12,289 bases of DNA. It comes from Frankiales bacterium (GTDB taxonomy: Bacteria; Actinomycetota; Actinomycetes; Mycobacteriales; SCTD01). The first letter of the stretch is position 1. Every line of letters starts with the position of its first letter. Made by a program: the position numbers and the translations under genes. Below, piece after piece: positions 1-5,975 of this stretch. A model generated the notes under the pieces. That model ran no database searches and was not told the DNA's origin. It saw nothing but the letters and a program-made list of their open reading frames with translations. The stretch covers positions 1-12,289 of the forward strand of contig JAOPWK010000011.1 in NCBI GenBank assembly GCA_025965735.1. Direction: 5' to 3'.

Positions 1-197
1 AGGCGCGAGCCGGTGGCGGCGGCCAGCAGGCCGAGCAGCAGCTCGGCGGCGGCGCCGGCCCGCACGAGCGGAGCGGGGGCCGGAAGTCCGACGGAGCGGA
101 GTGCGCGGACCAGCGGCAGCGGGTCGATCAGCTTTGCGCCGCCCGCGGCGACGAGCAGGGCGGCCGCGGCGAGGTACGGCCCGGCGAGCGCGTCCAT
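1..197 (-). CDS. MauE/DoxX-like integral membrane protein (N-terminal part, cut by the left edge)
   Basis: The first 65 residues of a membrane protein are visible, starting from an ATG at 197-195 and continuing past base 1. The N-terminus is a hydrophobic helix (about residues 5-19) followed by a GGAKLIDPLPLVRAL stretch and an alanine/leucine-rich second helix with a glutamate near residue 53. A helix followed by a G-x-x-K-L-x-D-P turn is typical of the MauE/DoxX group of four-helix membrane proteins, several of which work with thiol-redox or periplasmic maturation systems. There is no Shine-Dalgarno sequence; instead a TAGCCT hexamer ends six bases before the ATG, as expected for a leaderless transcript. 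The gene lies 50 bases downstream of the MerR gene in the same direction and may share its function. The family assignment is likely; the substrate is unknown. Confidence 0.72.
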   Translation of the reverse strand, partial: MDALAGPYLAAAALLVAAGGAKLIDPLPLVRALRSVGLPAPAPLVRAGAAAELLLGLLAAATGSR

Positions 198-203
198 GCG
201 TCG

Positions 204-209
204 AGGCTA
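204..209 (-). promoter_or_regulatory. Putative -10 element (TAGCCT) for a leaderless transcript of the MauE-like gene
   Basis: On the minus strand TAGCCT fits the TANNNT consensus and ends six bases before the ATG at 197, so transcription would begin at or next to the A of the start codon. No convincing -35 hexamer is visible. Leaderless mRNAs with this geometry are common in actinobacteria, but the motif is short and could be chance. Confidence 0.35.
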
Positions 210-247
210 GTGCAGCGACCGGGCGAGAGCGCCGTTTTCGGGACAGG

Positions 248-982
248 TCACCCGGCGGCGCCGAGCACGTTCTCGACCTCCTCGGCGACAGCCGCCGCCA
301 TGGCGCTGCGGAAGCTGGCCAGCACCGCCTGCGCGGCCACCGGCTGGAGCCCCTCGACCACCGTCTGGATGCGCGGCCACCCCTCTGCGGGCAGCCCGTC
401 GGCGACGAACTCGGCCCAGACGGTCTCGCGGAACATCCGGACGTAGGCCTCGGCCGCCTGCTCGACCAGCTCGACCACCTGCTGCTGCGCCGCGACCAGC
501 TCGGGCGCCGGCAGGCCGAGCCGCACGCCGCGCACGCCCGCGTCGAGCAGCGGCGGGTCGAGCACCCGCAGCCGGTCGTCGTCCAGCAGCTCCACCACGC
601 CCATGCGAGCCAGCTCCACGGCGACGGCGCGGGTGGCTTCGAGGTCGGTGCCGCCGGCGCGCGCGGCCAGCGTCGCGAGGTCGGTCTCCTGCGGCGCCTC
701 GGGCTGGAACGGCGCCATCAGCGCGCGGTGCAGTGCGAGCGGGCTCGCGTCGCCGGGCACCGACTTCTGCACAGCCGCCAGGGTGTAGCCCTGCGCGAGC
801 AGGTCGCGCACCAGCGTCAGGCGGGCCACGTGGTCGCTGCCGTAGTACCCGGTCCGCCCGACGAGCCGGGGCGCCGGGAGCAGGCCGCGGGCGGCGTACG
901 CCCGGACGTTGCGCACCGTCATCCCGACCCGCTGCGCCAGCTGGTCGACGGTGAGGTCGCCGGGGGCGGGCTCAGCGGTCAA
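248..982 (-). CDS. MerR-family transcriptional regulator
   Basis: The 244-residue product has an N-terminal winged-helix DNA-binding domain (about residues 9-75): LTVDQLAQRVGMTVRNVRAY, then RGLLPAPRL, GRTGYYG, and a dimerisation-entry helix LVRDLLAQGYTLAAV. This order of helix-turn-helix, wing with G-Y-Y and second helix pair is diagnostic of MerR proteins. The remaining 165 residues are mostly helical, contain no cysteine and match no metal-binding loop, so this is not a classic metal sensor; an effector-binding or protein-interaction role is possible. The start is TTG at 982, chosen because GAGGA (992-988) sits five bases upstream and no other in-frame start precedes the HTH. It overlaps the last 11 bases of the 44-residue membrane gene, so it is translated as part of that operon and is a candidate regulator of it. 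The family is firm; the signal sensed is unknown. Confidence 0.9.
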   Translation of the reverse strand: MTAEPAPGDLTVDQLAQRVGMTVRNVRAYAARGLLPAPRLVGRTGYYGSDHVARLTLVRDLLAQGYTLAAVQKSVPGDASPLALHRALMAPFQPEAPQETDLATLAARAGGTDLEATRAVAVELARMGVVELLDDDRLRVLDPPLLDAGVRGVRLGLPAPELVAAQQQVVELVEQAAEAYVRMFRETVWAEFVADGLPAEGWPRIQTVVEGLQPVAAQAVLASFRSAMAAAVAEEVENVLGAAG

Positions 983-1106
983 CGCGGTCCTCGCGCCGGT
1001 CCCGCCAGATGATTGCGCCGATCAGCCCGACCACGATGCACGCCGGCACCACGAAGGGCAGTGCCGTCACCAGCGGGTGGTGGGCGAGGACGACGTCGTA
1101 GGTCAT
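972..1106 (-). CDS. Small single-pass membrane protein (44 residues), translationally coupled to the large membrane protein
   Basis: The protein starts at ATG 1106 with MTYDVVLAHHPLV, has one transmembrane helix (about residues 15-33, LPFVVPACIVVGLIGAIIW) and ends in a charged tail RRDREDRVDR-like in composition (RDRREDRVDR), so the predicted topology is N-out, C-in. Its ATG overlaps the TGA of the 619-residue membrane gene as ATGA, and GGAG (1114-1111) lies four bases upstream, so translation is probably coupled. Its 3' end overlaps the start of the MerR gene by 11 bases. Two adjacent histidines (9-10) sit at the outer membrane face. Size, topology and coupling suggest a small subunit or stabiliser of the large protein; this is inference. 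I recognise no family. A longer reading frame extending upstream to 1286 is an out-of-frame shadow of the large gene. Confidence 0.75.
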   Translation of the reverse strand: MTYDVVLAHHPLVTALPFVVPACIVVGLIGAIIWRDRREDRVDR

Positions 1107-2962
1107 GCCACTCCGGGCCGCAGCGCGCCGCCGCGGTGCGGCAGGCCCTGCTCCTGCGCAGCGATCGGGCTCTCGTCGTCGAACGTGCCGGGGGTGATGC
1201 GGCGGGACAGCCGGCCGACGCCCCACGCCAGCGCCAGGATCAGCGCGAGCGACAGCACCAGCACGACGGCGTTGCTCGCCGCCCACAGCCAGCCGGGTGC
1301 GTCCAGGTCGCGCTCGCGCTGCAGCAGCGTGATCTCGGGGACGAAGCCACGGGTGCTGGTGGCCTCCGCCGGGACCTCCTCGGCGTCGATCGCGACGTCC
1401 TCCGGGAGGAAGACAGGCGTGGCCGCCAGGGTGCGCCCGTCGTGCACGCGCAGCAGCGTCTTCCAGTCGCCGTCGACCGGGACGGGCTCGGTGGAGCGGT
1501 AGGTGCCGGGGCCGGTGCGCTCGAGGCGGTCGACCACCAGACCGCCGCCCTGCCAGGCGGTCAGCTGGACCCAGGACGGGTCGTCGGCGACCGACGCCGG
1601 GTCGAGGGTGACCTCGGCGTTGGCCATGCCCTCACCGGCCGGCGTGAGCGCGACGGTGGCCTCGGCGCCCTCCGGCACGGTGGCGTACAGGCCGTTCCCG
1701 ACGGAGGCGGTCAGCACCAGCAGGCTCGCCACGAGGACGGTGCGCGAGAGCGCCGGCCGCGGCAGCCGGCCCTGCACGCCCATGCTCAGCAGCGCGCCGC
1801 ACAGGCCGGCGGCGACCGCCACGGGCACGGTCATGAGCAGGCCCTCGACGCGCATGTCCGAGGTCCACGGCAGCGGCATCGCGACGTACGACCAGATCGC
1901 CTCGGTGACCGAGCCGAGCGTGCCGATGAGCAGGCCGCCGACGGCGCCGAAGGCCATCGGGCTGCGCAGCAGCGGCGTCAGGGCGAGCAGCTCGATGAGG
2001 ATCGCGGAGCCGAGGTAGAGCGGCAGCGACGGCGTGGGCTCGCCCAGCGCCGGGCCGACGATGAGGCTGATGACGCCGCGCAGCGTGAGGAAGAAGATGG
2101 CCGCGCCCAGCGCCGCACCCCGGCCGCCGACGAGACGAGCGGCGACCAGCGCGAGCCCGGCGGCACCGGCGATCATCATCGGCTGGAGGACGAGGCGGAA
2201 CTGCGGGACACCGAAGTCGTACTCCGCCTGGAAGACCGACAGGCCGATGAGCATGCCGCCGAGTGCGGCGACGCGCAGGCCCCAGAGCACGATCGGCTTG
2301 GCGGCCTCCTTGACGCCGGTCCCGGCGGTGGCGGCGTGGCCCTCCTGCTCGAGCACGAGCTGGCCGATGAGCGACAGGCCGGCGCCGGTGATGAGCATCA
2401 GGTGGGTCGGGCCCCACAGCGTCACGTCCTGGCCGAACAGCCGGTGCCAGACGTCGTCGAGCGGGAAGCCGATCAGCGCGTAGAAGCCCGAGGCGGCGAT
2501 GAGGATGCCGCCGACCGGGGCGTGCCAGTGCTTGGTGATCTTCACCGACGCCGGGCCCGGCTTCTCGTCCAGCGGGAGGACCACGGCGAGCATCCCGGCG
2601 GCGAAGACGAGGAACAGGCCGACGAGGATGAAGTAGTGCGCCGGGTTGGCCAGCGGGCCCTCGTCGCGGCCGCGGCCGATGTGCAGCGAGATGTCCCAGA
2701 GCATCCCGAACAGCGCCGTGATCAGCGACAGCGCGACCATGACGGCCGGCAGCGCCACCCAGCCGGGGCGTCCGGTGCGCCGGCCGACCGCGTCCGCGAA
2801 GCGGGCCAGCACCGTGGTGCGGCGGGTGCGGTGCGCGACGGCCAGGCCGAGGAGCAGCAGCGTCACGAAGCCCACGCCGGCGGTGGCGGCGAAGACCTCG
2901 CCGAGCGCGGCGCCTCCGGCGGGCTTGGGCTCGGCAGCGAGCAGGAGCGTTGTCTGGATCAT
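1103..2962 (-). CDS. Polytopic membrane protein with conserved-looking histidines and a C-terminal FixH/YtkA-like outer domain
   Basis: The 619-residue product has about twelve hydrophobic segments between residues 25 and 425, then a hydrophilic extracytoplasmic region (about 426-555), a last helix (about 560-583) and a short cytoplasmic tail. Histidines sit in motif-like surroundings at membrane boundaries: WDISLH (H94), NPAHY (H109), KHWHAP (H145, H147), DDVWHRLFG (H173) and GPTHLM (H187); such a set could ligate haem or copper. The outer region has the beta-rich composition of FixH/YtkA-type domains (NAEVTLDPA, WVQLTAW, GPGTYRS, DWKTLLRVHDG). I chose ATG 2962, because a promoter-like TTGACA lies at 2998-2993 and the predicted transcript start coincides with this ATG. 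A TTG at 2998 would add 12 residues but has no ribosome-binding site. The 44-residue protein is coupled at the 3' end. The family is not named with confidence; transport, redox and metal handling are all possible. Confidence 0.82.
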   Translation of the reverse strand: MIQTTLLLAAEPKPAGGAALGEVFAATAGVGFVTLLLLGLAVAHRTRRTTVLARFADAVGRRTGRPGWVALPAVMVALSLITALFGMLWDISLHIGRGRDEGPLANPAHYFILVGLFLVFAAGMLAVVLPLDEKPGPASVKITKHWHAPVGGILIAASGFYALIGFPLDDVWHRLFGQDVTLWGPTHLMLITGAGLSLIGQLVLEQEGHAATAGTGVKEAAKPIVLWGLRVAALGGMLIGLSVFQAEYDFGVPQFRLVLQPMMIAGAAGLALVAARLVGGRGAALGAAIFFLTLRGVISLIVGPALGEPTPSLPLYLGSAILIELLALTPLLRSPMAFGAVGGLLIGTLGSVTEAIWSYVAMPLPWTSDMRVEGLLMTVPVAVAAGLCGALLSMGVQGRLPRPALSRTVLVASLLVLTASVGNGLYATVPEGAEATVALTPAGEGMANAEVTLDPASVADDPSWVQLTAWQGGGLVVDRLERTGPGTYRSTEPVPVDGDWKTLLRVHDGRTLAATPVFLPEDVAIDAEEVPAEATSTRGFVPEITLLQRERDLDAPGWLWAASNAVVLVLSLALILALAWGVGRLSRRITPGTFDDESPIAAQEQGLPHRGGALRPGVA

Positions 2963-2969
2963 GAGCAGG

Positions 2970-2998
2970 AACGTGACAGCATTGATGTCACATGTCAA
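2970..2998 (-). promoter_or_regulatory. Putative promoter of the membrane-protein/MerR operon
   Basis: On the minus strand a perfect TTGACA (2998-2993) is followed after 17 bases by CACGTT (2975-2970), a weak -10 element. The expected transcription start, six to seven bases on, falls at the ATG at 2962, giving a leaderless mRNA. Only 15 bases separate the TTGACA from the upstream pucR-type stop codon. The -35 is strong for this GC-rich genome; the -10 is poor, as is usual for promoters that need an activator. Confidence 0.45.
2973..2991. promoter_or_regulatory. Perfect 6-bp inverted repeat (GTGACA-N7-TGTCAC), probable operator
   Basis: GTGACA (2973-2978) and TGTCAC (2986-2991) are perfect inverted copies with seven bases between. 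A third half-site, TGTCAA, follows at 2993-2998, so ATGTCAC and ATGTCAA stand in tandem. The 19-bp palindrome fills the spacer between the putative -35 and -10. MerR proteins characteristically bind palindromes in that position, which makes the operon's own MerR gene the first candidate; the neighbouring PucR-type regulator is the second. The binding protein is inferred, not shown. Confidence 0.55.
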
Positions 2999-3013
2999 GT
3001 GGCGTGATCACCG

Positions 3014-4171
3014 TCACCGCCGCGACAGCTGCCCCCGCAACGCCAGCTCCAGCTCGAAGCGCCCCTGCGGGTCGTCGAGCACCGCCCCGAACATCTCGCG
3101 CAGCTTGCCCAGCCGGTAGCCGACCGTCTGCGGGTGCACGTGCAGGGCGGCTGCCACGTGCTGCCGTTCCCCGCGGTGCTGCAGCCATGCCAGCAGCGTC
3201 TCCGCGAAGCGCTCGCGCGAGCTGTCCCGCAGCTCCTCGAGCGGGCCGAGGCGCACGGCGGCCAGCGAGGCGACCAGCTCCGGGTCGCGGTGCACCACCA
3301 GGTCGGCCAGGTGCTCGTCGGCGAAGACGGGATCGCCCTCCACAAGCCCCCGCGCCAGCAGTCCGGCCGCCTGCTGGGCCAGCCGCAGGCTCGCCGGCAC
3401 CGCCCCCCAGGGCCGGGCCGGACCGACGCCGGCGCGCCAGCCGGTCAGGCTGCCGCGCAGCGACTCCCGCTTGCGGCTGGCCGGCACGAGCGCGACGACC
3501 TCCCCGCCGTACGGCGCCACCAGCGAGTCGGGGCCGAGCCGGGTGCTGAGCCCGCCGCCGCGCTCCTCCTCCACGACGAGCACCAGCACCTCCGCCGGCA
3601 CGGTCCAGCCGGCCGCCGCGGCCGCCGCCGTCACCGAGGGGGCGTCGGCGGAGCCGCTCAGCAGCAGCGTCAGCAGCTCGCTGCGGCGGCGGTCCGACTC
3701 GCCCGCGCGGCGGGACTGCTCGGCGGCGTAGCCCTCGGCGCTCACGGCGGAGAGCTCGTCGATGTAGGCGAAGACCGACTCGGCCAGCGGCATGAGCAGC
3801 GCCGGGTCGATCTGACCGGCCAGGGCGGCGAACCGCCGGAAGGCCACCCGGGCGCCCACCCGGTAGGCGGCGAGCAGCGCCTCGAGGCTGCGCCCCTGCA
3901 GCAGCTCGCCCTTGCCGAGCGCGAGGTAGAGCCCGCGCTCGTCCGGGGCCAGCGCCGGGCTCTCGGTGCCAGGCAGGTCGAGGAAGCGCCCGAGGGCGAC
4001 CTCGACGCCCATCCGGACGCCCTGCCCGAACCGGCCCTCCAGCGGCCGCGCGTAGCTGGGCACCTCGGACGGGATGCTGGCGATCACCTCGTCGACGACG
4101 TCGCTGAGGTACGGGCGGACCTTCGCACCCATGTCGGGCGGCAGGCTGGACCAGGGCGTGCTGACGGCCAC
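3014..4171 (-). CDS. PucR/CdaR-family transcriptional regulator
   Basis: The 385-residue product ends in the PucR-type helix-turn-helix (about residues 318-378): FAETLLAWLQHRGERQHVAA, HVHPQTVGYRLGKLREMFG and a closing LDDPQGRFELELALRG. This matches the family signature of a divided HTH followed by an R-x-x-L-x-L-A-L helix. The N-terminal half (about 10-170) is helical, with a charged helix ending in SRRAGESDRRRSELL, and resembles the RsbRD-like N-terminal regions found in actinobacterial PucR proteins; the middle (about 190-300) is a mixed alpha/beta region as in CdaR. The start is GTG 4171, with GAGGGG (4183-4178) six bases upstream. It stands alone between moeA and the membrane operon, 69 bases from moeA, in the same direction. 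PucR proteins usually act on nearby metabolic genes; here the target is not evident, and the inverted repeat just past its stop is a candidate site. Confidence 0.9.
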   Translation of the reverse strand: MAVSTPWSSLPPDMGAKVRPYLSDVVDEVIASIPSEVPSYARPLEGRFGQGVRMGVEVALGRFLDLPGTESPALAPDERGLYLALGKGELLQGRSLEALLAAYRVGARVAFRRFAALAGQIDPALLMPLAESVFAYIDELSAVSAEGYAAEQSRRAGESDRRRSELLTLLLSGSADAPSVTAAAAAAGWTVPAEVLVLVVEEERGGGLSTRLGPDSLVAPYGGEVVALVPASRKRESLRGSLTGWRAGVGPARPWGAVPASLRLAQQAAGLLARGLVEGDPVFADEHLADLVVHRDPELVASLAAVRLGPLEELRDSSRERFAETLLAWLQHRGERQHVAAALHVHPQTVGYRLGKLREMFGAVLDDPQGRFELELALRGQLSRR

Positions 4172-4240
4172 TTCTGTCCCCTCGGCACAAGAACGGGTCC
4201 GGCGACCGTACCTCCGGCGGCCCGCCCTCGTAGGCGCGCG

Positions 4241-5401
4241 CTAGGGGAGCGGCAGGATCTCGACCGCGTCGCCCGCCTGCAGGCTCGGTCCCGGGGGCAC
4301 CACCGCCAGCGCGTCCGCCTCCGCGGCCCCGCGGAGCATGCCGGACCCGGTGTGCCGGACCGGGTGGGCGTGCGTGCCGTCGAGGCGTACCGGGACCAGC
4401 CGGGTGCTGTCCGGCGCTGCCCGCAGCTCCTCCCCCAGCAGCGCCGTGGCGTGCCTCAGGCCGCGCCCGGCGAGAGCGGCCAGCAGCGGGCCCAGGACGG
4501 TGACGGTGGCGACCAGCGCGGCCAGCGGGTTGCCAGGCAGCCCCACCACGAAGCGGCCGTCGGGCAGCCGAGCCAGCACCTGCGGGTGGCCCGGGCGGCA
4601 GGCGACGCCGTCGACGAGCAGCTCAGCCCCGAGGGCGGTCAGCACCGGGCGCAGGTGGTCGGCCGGCCCGACGGAGGTGGCGCCGGTGATGACGACGACG
4701 TCGCACGACGCCGCCTCGACCGCCTGGCGCAGCAGCGCCTCCTCGTCCGGCAGGTGCGCCAGCTCCACGACGTCGCCGCCGTGCGCAGCGACCAGCAGCG
4801 GCAGCTGCGGACCGAGGGCGTCCCGGATCCGGCCGGCGTGCGGCAGGCCGCTGGCGAGCAGCTCGTCGCCCGTCACGAGGGCGGCCACCCGCGGCCGTGG
4901 GTGCACGTCCAGCGCGTCGTGCCCGCAGGCGGCGGCCAGCCCGAGGACGGCTGCCGTCACGGCGCTCCCGGCGTCCAGCAGGTGCTCCCCGGCGGCGCAC
5001 TCCTCGCCCGCCCGACGCACGTGCCGGCCCGGCTCCACCTCGCCGCGCACCAGCCCGTCCCCCACCTGCGCGCGCTCCACCTGCAGCACCGCGGTGCAGC
5101 CCGGCGGCAGCAGGGCCCCCGTGGCGATGCCCACCGCGGTGCCGTCGGTCAGCGACGCGCCCCAGGTCGCGCCGGCCAGCACCTCCCCGAGCAGCCGCCA
5201 CGGGCCGGGGCCGGCGACGGCGAAGCCGTCCATGGCCGACACGTCGTACGGCGGCAGCGGCGACCTGGCCACGAGCGGCGCCGCGAGGACCGTGCCGGCG
5301 CACGCGCTGAGCGGGCGGGCCTCACCAGCGAGCGGCGCGGCCGCCTCGTACGCCCGCTGCCGTGCCTGCGCCCACGTGGCGAGCAGCTGGCCGGTGCGCA
5401 C
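4241..5401 (-). CDS. moeA: MoeA-like molybdopterin molybdenumtransferase (divergent active-site motifs)
   Basis: MoeA inserts molybdate into adenylylated molybdopterin in the last step of molybdenum cofactor synthesis, in the cytoplasm. The 386-residue length is slightly short for the family. The usual landmarks appear in order: PPYDVSAMDGFA (50-61), TGDEL (177-181), TSVGPAD (242-248), GLPGNP (287-292) and a C-terminal beta domain. Several normally conserved positions differ: RPGHP (269-273) replaces the usual KPGKP, GATSVG replaces GG-x-SVG, and IRDAL (192-196) stands where most members have an I-x-D-(S/T)-N segment. It may therefore be a divergent paralogue with altered chemistry. The start is GTG 5401, preceded by AGGAGG at 5410-5405. 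No other cofactor-synthesis or molybdoenzyme gene is visible nearby. It is divergent from the VOC gene with a 70-base gap. Confidence 0.88.
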   Translation of the reverse strand: MRTGQLLATWAQARQRAYEAAAPLAGEARPLSACAGTVLAAPLVARSPLPPYDVSAMDGFAVAGPGPWRLLGEVLAGATWGASLTDGTAVGIATGALLPPGCTAVLQVERAQVGDGLVRGEVEPGRHVRRAGEECAAGEHLLDAGSAVTAAVLGLAAACGHDALDVHPRPRVAALVTGDELLASGLPHAGRIRDALGPQLPLLVAAHGGDVVELAHLPDEEALLRQAVEAASCDVVVITGATSVGPADHLRPVLTALGAELLVDGVACRPGHPQVLARLPDGRFVVGLPGNPLAALVATVTVLGPLLAALAGRGLRHATALLGEELRAAPDSTRLVPVRLDGTHAHPVRHTGSGMLRGAAEADALAVVPPGPSLQAGDAVEILPLP

Positions 5402-5442
5402 GGTCCTCCTCGTCCCGGCCGGCTGGTCACCGGTCGTGGACC

Positions 5443-5465
5443 ATCCTGCCTGTCGCGGGCAGGAT
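5443..5465. promoter_or_regulatory. Perfect 8-bp inverted repeat overlapping the VOC gene's ribosome-binding site
   Basis: ATCCTGCC (5443-5450) and GGCAGGAT (5458-5465) are perfect inverted copies around a seven-base loop. The right arm contains AGGA (5461-5464), the only Shine-Dalgarno candidate for the GTG at 5472. It lies in the 70-base gap between two divergent genes, so it may be an operator serving both, or an RNA hairpin that hides the ribosome-binding site. Confidence 0.55.
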
Positions 5466-5471
5466 CCGGAC

Positions 5472-5840
5472 GTGCGCCTGACGCTGACGACGGTGACCCT
5501 GTCCGCGCCCGACCCCGAGGCGCTGGCCGACTTCTACGCCGCGCTCCTCGGCTGGCAGGTGGACCGGCGCGAGCCGGACTGGGTGGTGCTGCGCTCGCCG
5601 GACTGCGACGTGGCGATCGCCTGCCAGCTGGAGCCCGAGCACGTCCCGCCGGTGTGGCCGGGCGGTGTCGGCGACCAGCAGATGCAGGTCCACCTGGAGG
5701 TACAGGTGGACGACCTGGAGCAGGCGGGGGCGTACGCGCGGTCCCTCGGCGCGGTGCTGGCCGAGCACCAGCCGCAGGACGACGTGCGGGTGCACCTGGA
5801 CCCGGCCGGTCACCCGTTCTGCCTGTGGGTGGAGACCTGA
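5472..5840 (+). CDS. VOC-family (glyoxalase-fold) protein
   Basis: The 122-residue product has the two beta-alpha-beta-beta-beta halves of a vicinal oxygen chelate module: LTTVTLSAPDPEALADFYAA opens the first (residues 4-23) and MQVHLEVQVDDLEQAGAYAR the second (71-90), followed by LGAVLAEHQ and the closing DPAGHPFCLWV (110-120). The DPAGHPFCL ending is typical of small VOC proteins in actinobacteria. Members include glyoxalases, dioxygenases, and antibiotic-binding or antibiotic-modifying proteins; the sequence alone does not decide, and the exact metal ligands are not clear. The start is GTG 5472 with AGGA seven bases upstream. The gene stops two bases before the 3' end of a tRNA-Ser gene on the other strand and has no visible operon partner. 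A much longer frame reaching back to 4338 is a shadow of moeA. Confidence 0.88.
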   Translation: MRLTLTTVTLSAPDPEALADFYAALLGWQVDRREPDWVVLRSPDCDVAIACQLEPEHVPPVWPGGVGDQQMQVHLEVQVDDLEQAGAYARSLGAVLAEHQPQDDVRVHLDPAGHPFCLWVET

Positions 5841-5842
5841 GC

Positions 5843-5934
5843 TGGCGGAGGAGGTGGGATTTGAACCCACGAGCCGAGAGGTCCCGACTGGTCGCTTTCA
5901 AGGCGACTGGAGATGGCCGCTCTCCAACTCCTCC
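5843..5934 (-). tRNA. tRNA-Ser, anticodon TGA (reads UCA)
   Basis: A complete class II tRNA of 92 bases with an encoded CCA (5845-5843). The acceptor stem pairs GGAGGAG (5934-5928) with CTCCTCC (5853-5847), with discriminator G. The D stem is GGAG/CTCC, with loop AGCGGCCAT. The anticodon stem is GTCGC/GCGAC around loop CTTGAAA, giving anticodon TGA (plus-strand bases 5898-5900). The long variable arm forms a seven-pair stem with two G-T wobbles (AGTCGGG / CTCGGCT), as serine tRNAs require. The T arm is GTGGG-TTCAAAT-CCCAC. All parts fit, so the gene looks functional. It lies tail to tail with the VOC gene and downstream of plsC on the same strand; no direct repeat or integrase suggests use as an attachment site. 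Confidence 0.96.
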
Positions 5935-5942
5935 CTGGCGCG

Positions 5943-5948
5943 ACCCTA
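5943..5948 (-). promoter_or_regulatory. Putative -10 element (TAGGGT) of the tRNA-Ser gene
   Basis: TAGGGT on the minus strand fits TANNNT and lies eight bases before the mature tRNA 5' end, so a transcript would carry only one or two extra 5' bases. No good -35 hexamer is seen at the right spacing. The element lies in the 41-base gap after plsC. Confidence 0.4.
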
Positions 5949-5975
5949 CCGACGCTGCCGCACCCGGCGCAGGCG

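Noticed and set aside
248..982. The MerR-type regulator as a mercury or copper sensor
   Set aside because: The sequence has no cysteine, so the metal-binding sites of MerR, CueR or ZntR are absent.
1013..3007. A 664-codon plus-strand frame opposite the large membrane gene
   Set aside because: Its product is a disordered arginine/glutamine/glycine mixture without domains, while the opposite strand encodes a coherent membrane protein.
5843..5934. The tRNA-Ser gene as an integration site for a mobile element
   Set aside because: No integrase, no direct repeat of the tRNA 3' end and no change of composition were seen on either side.
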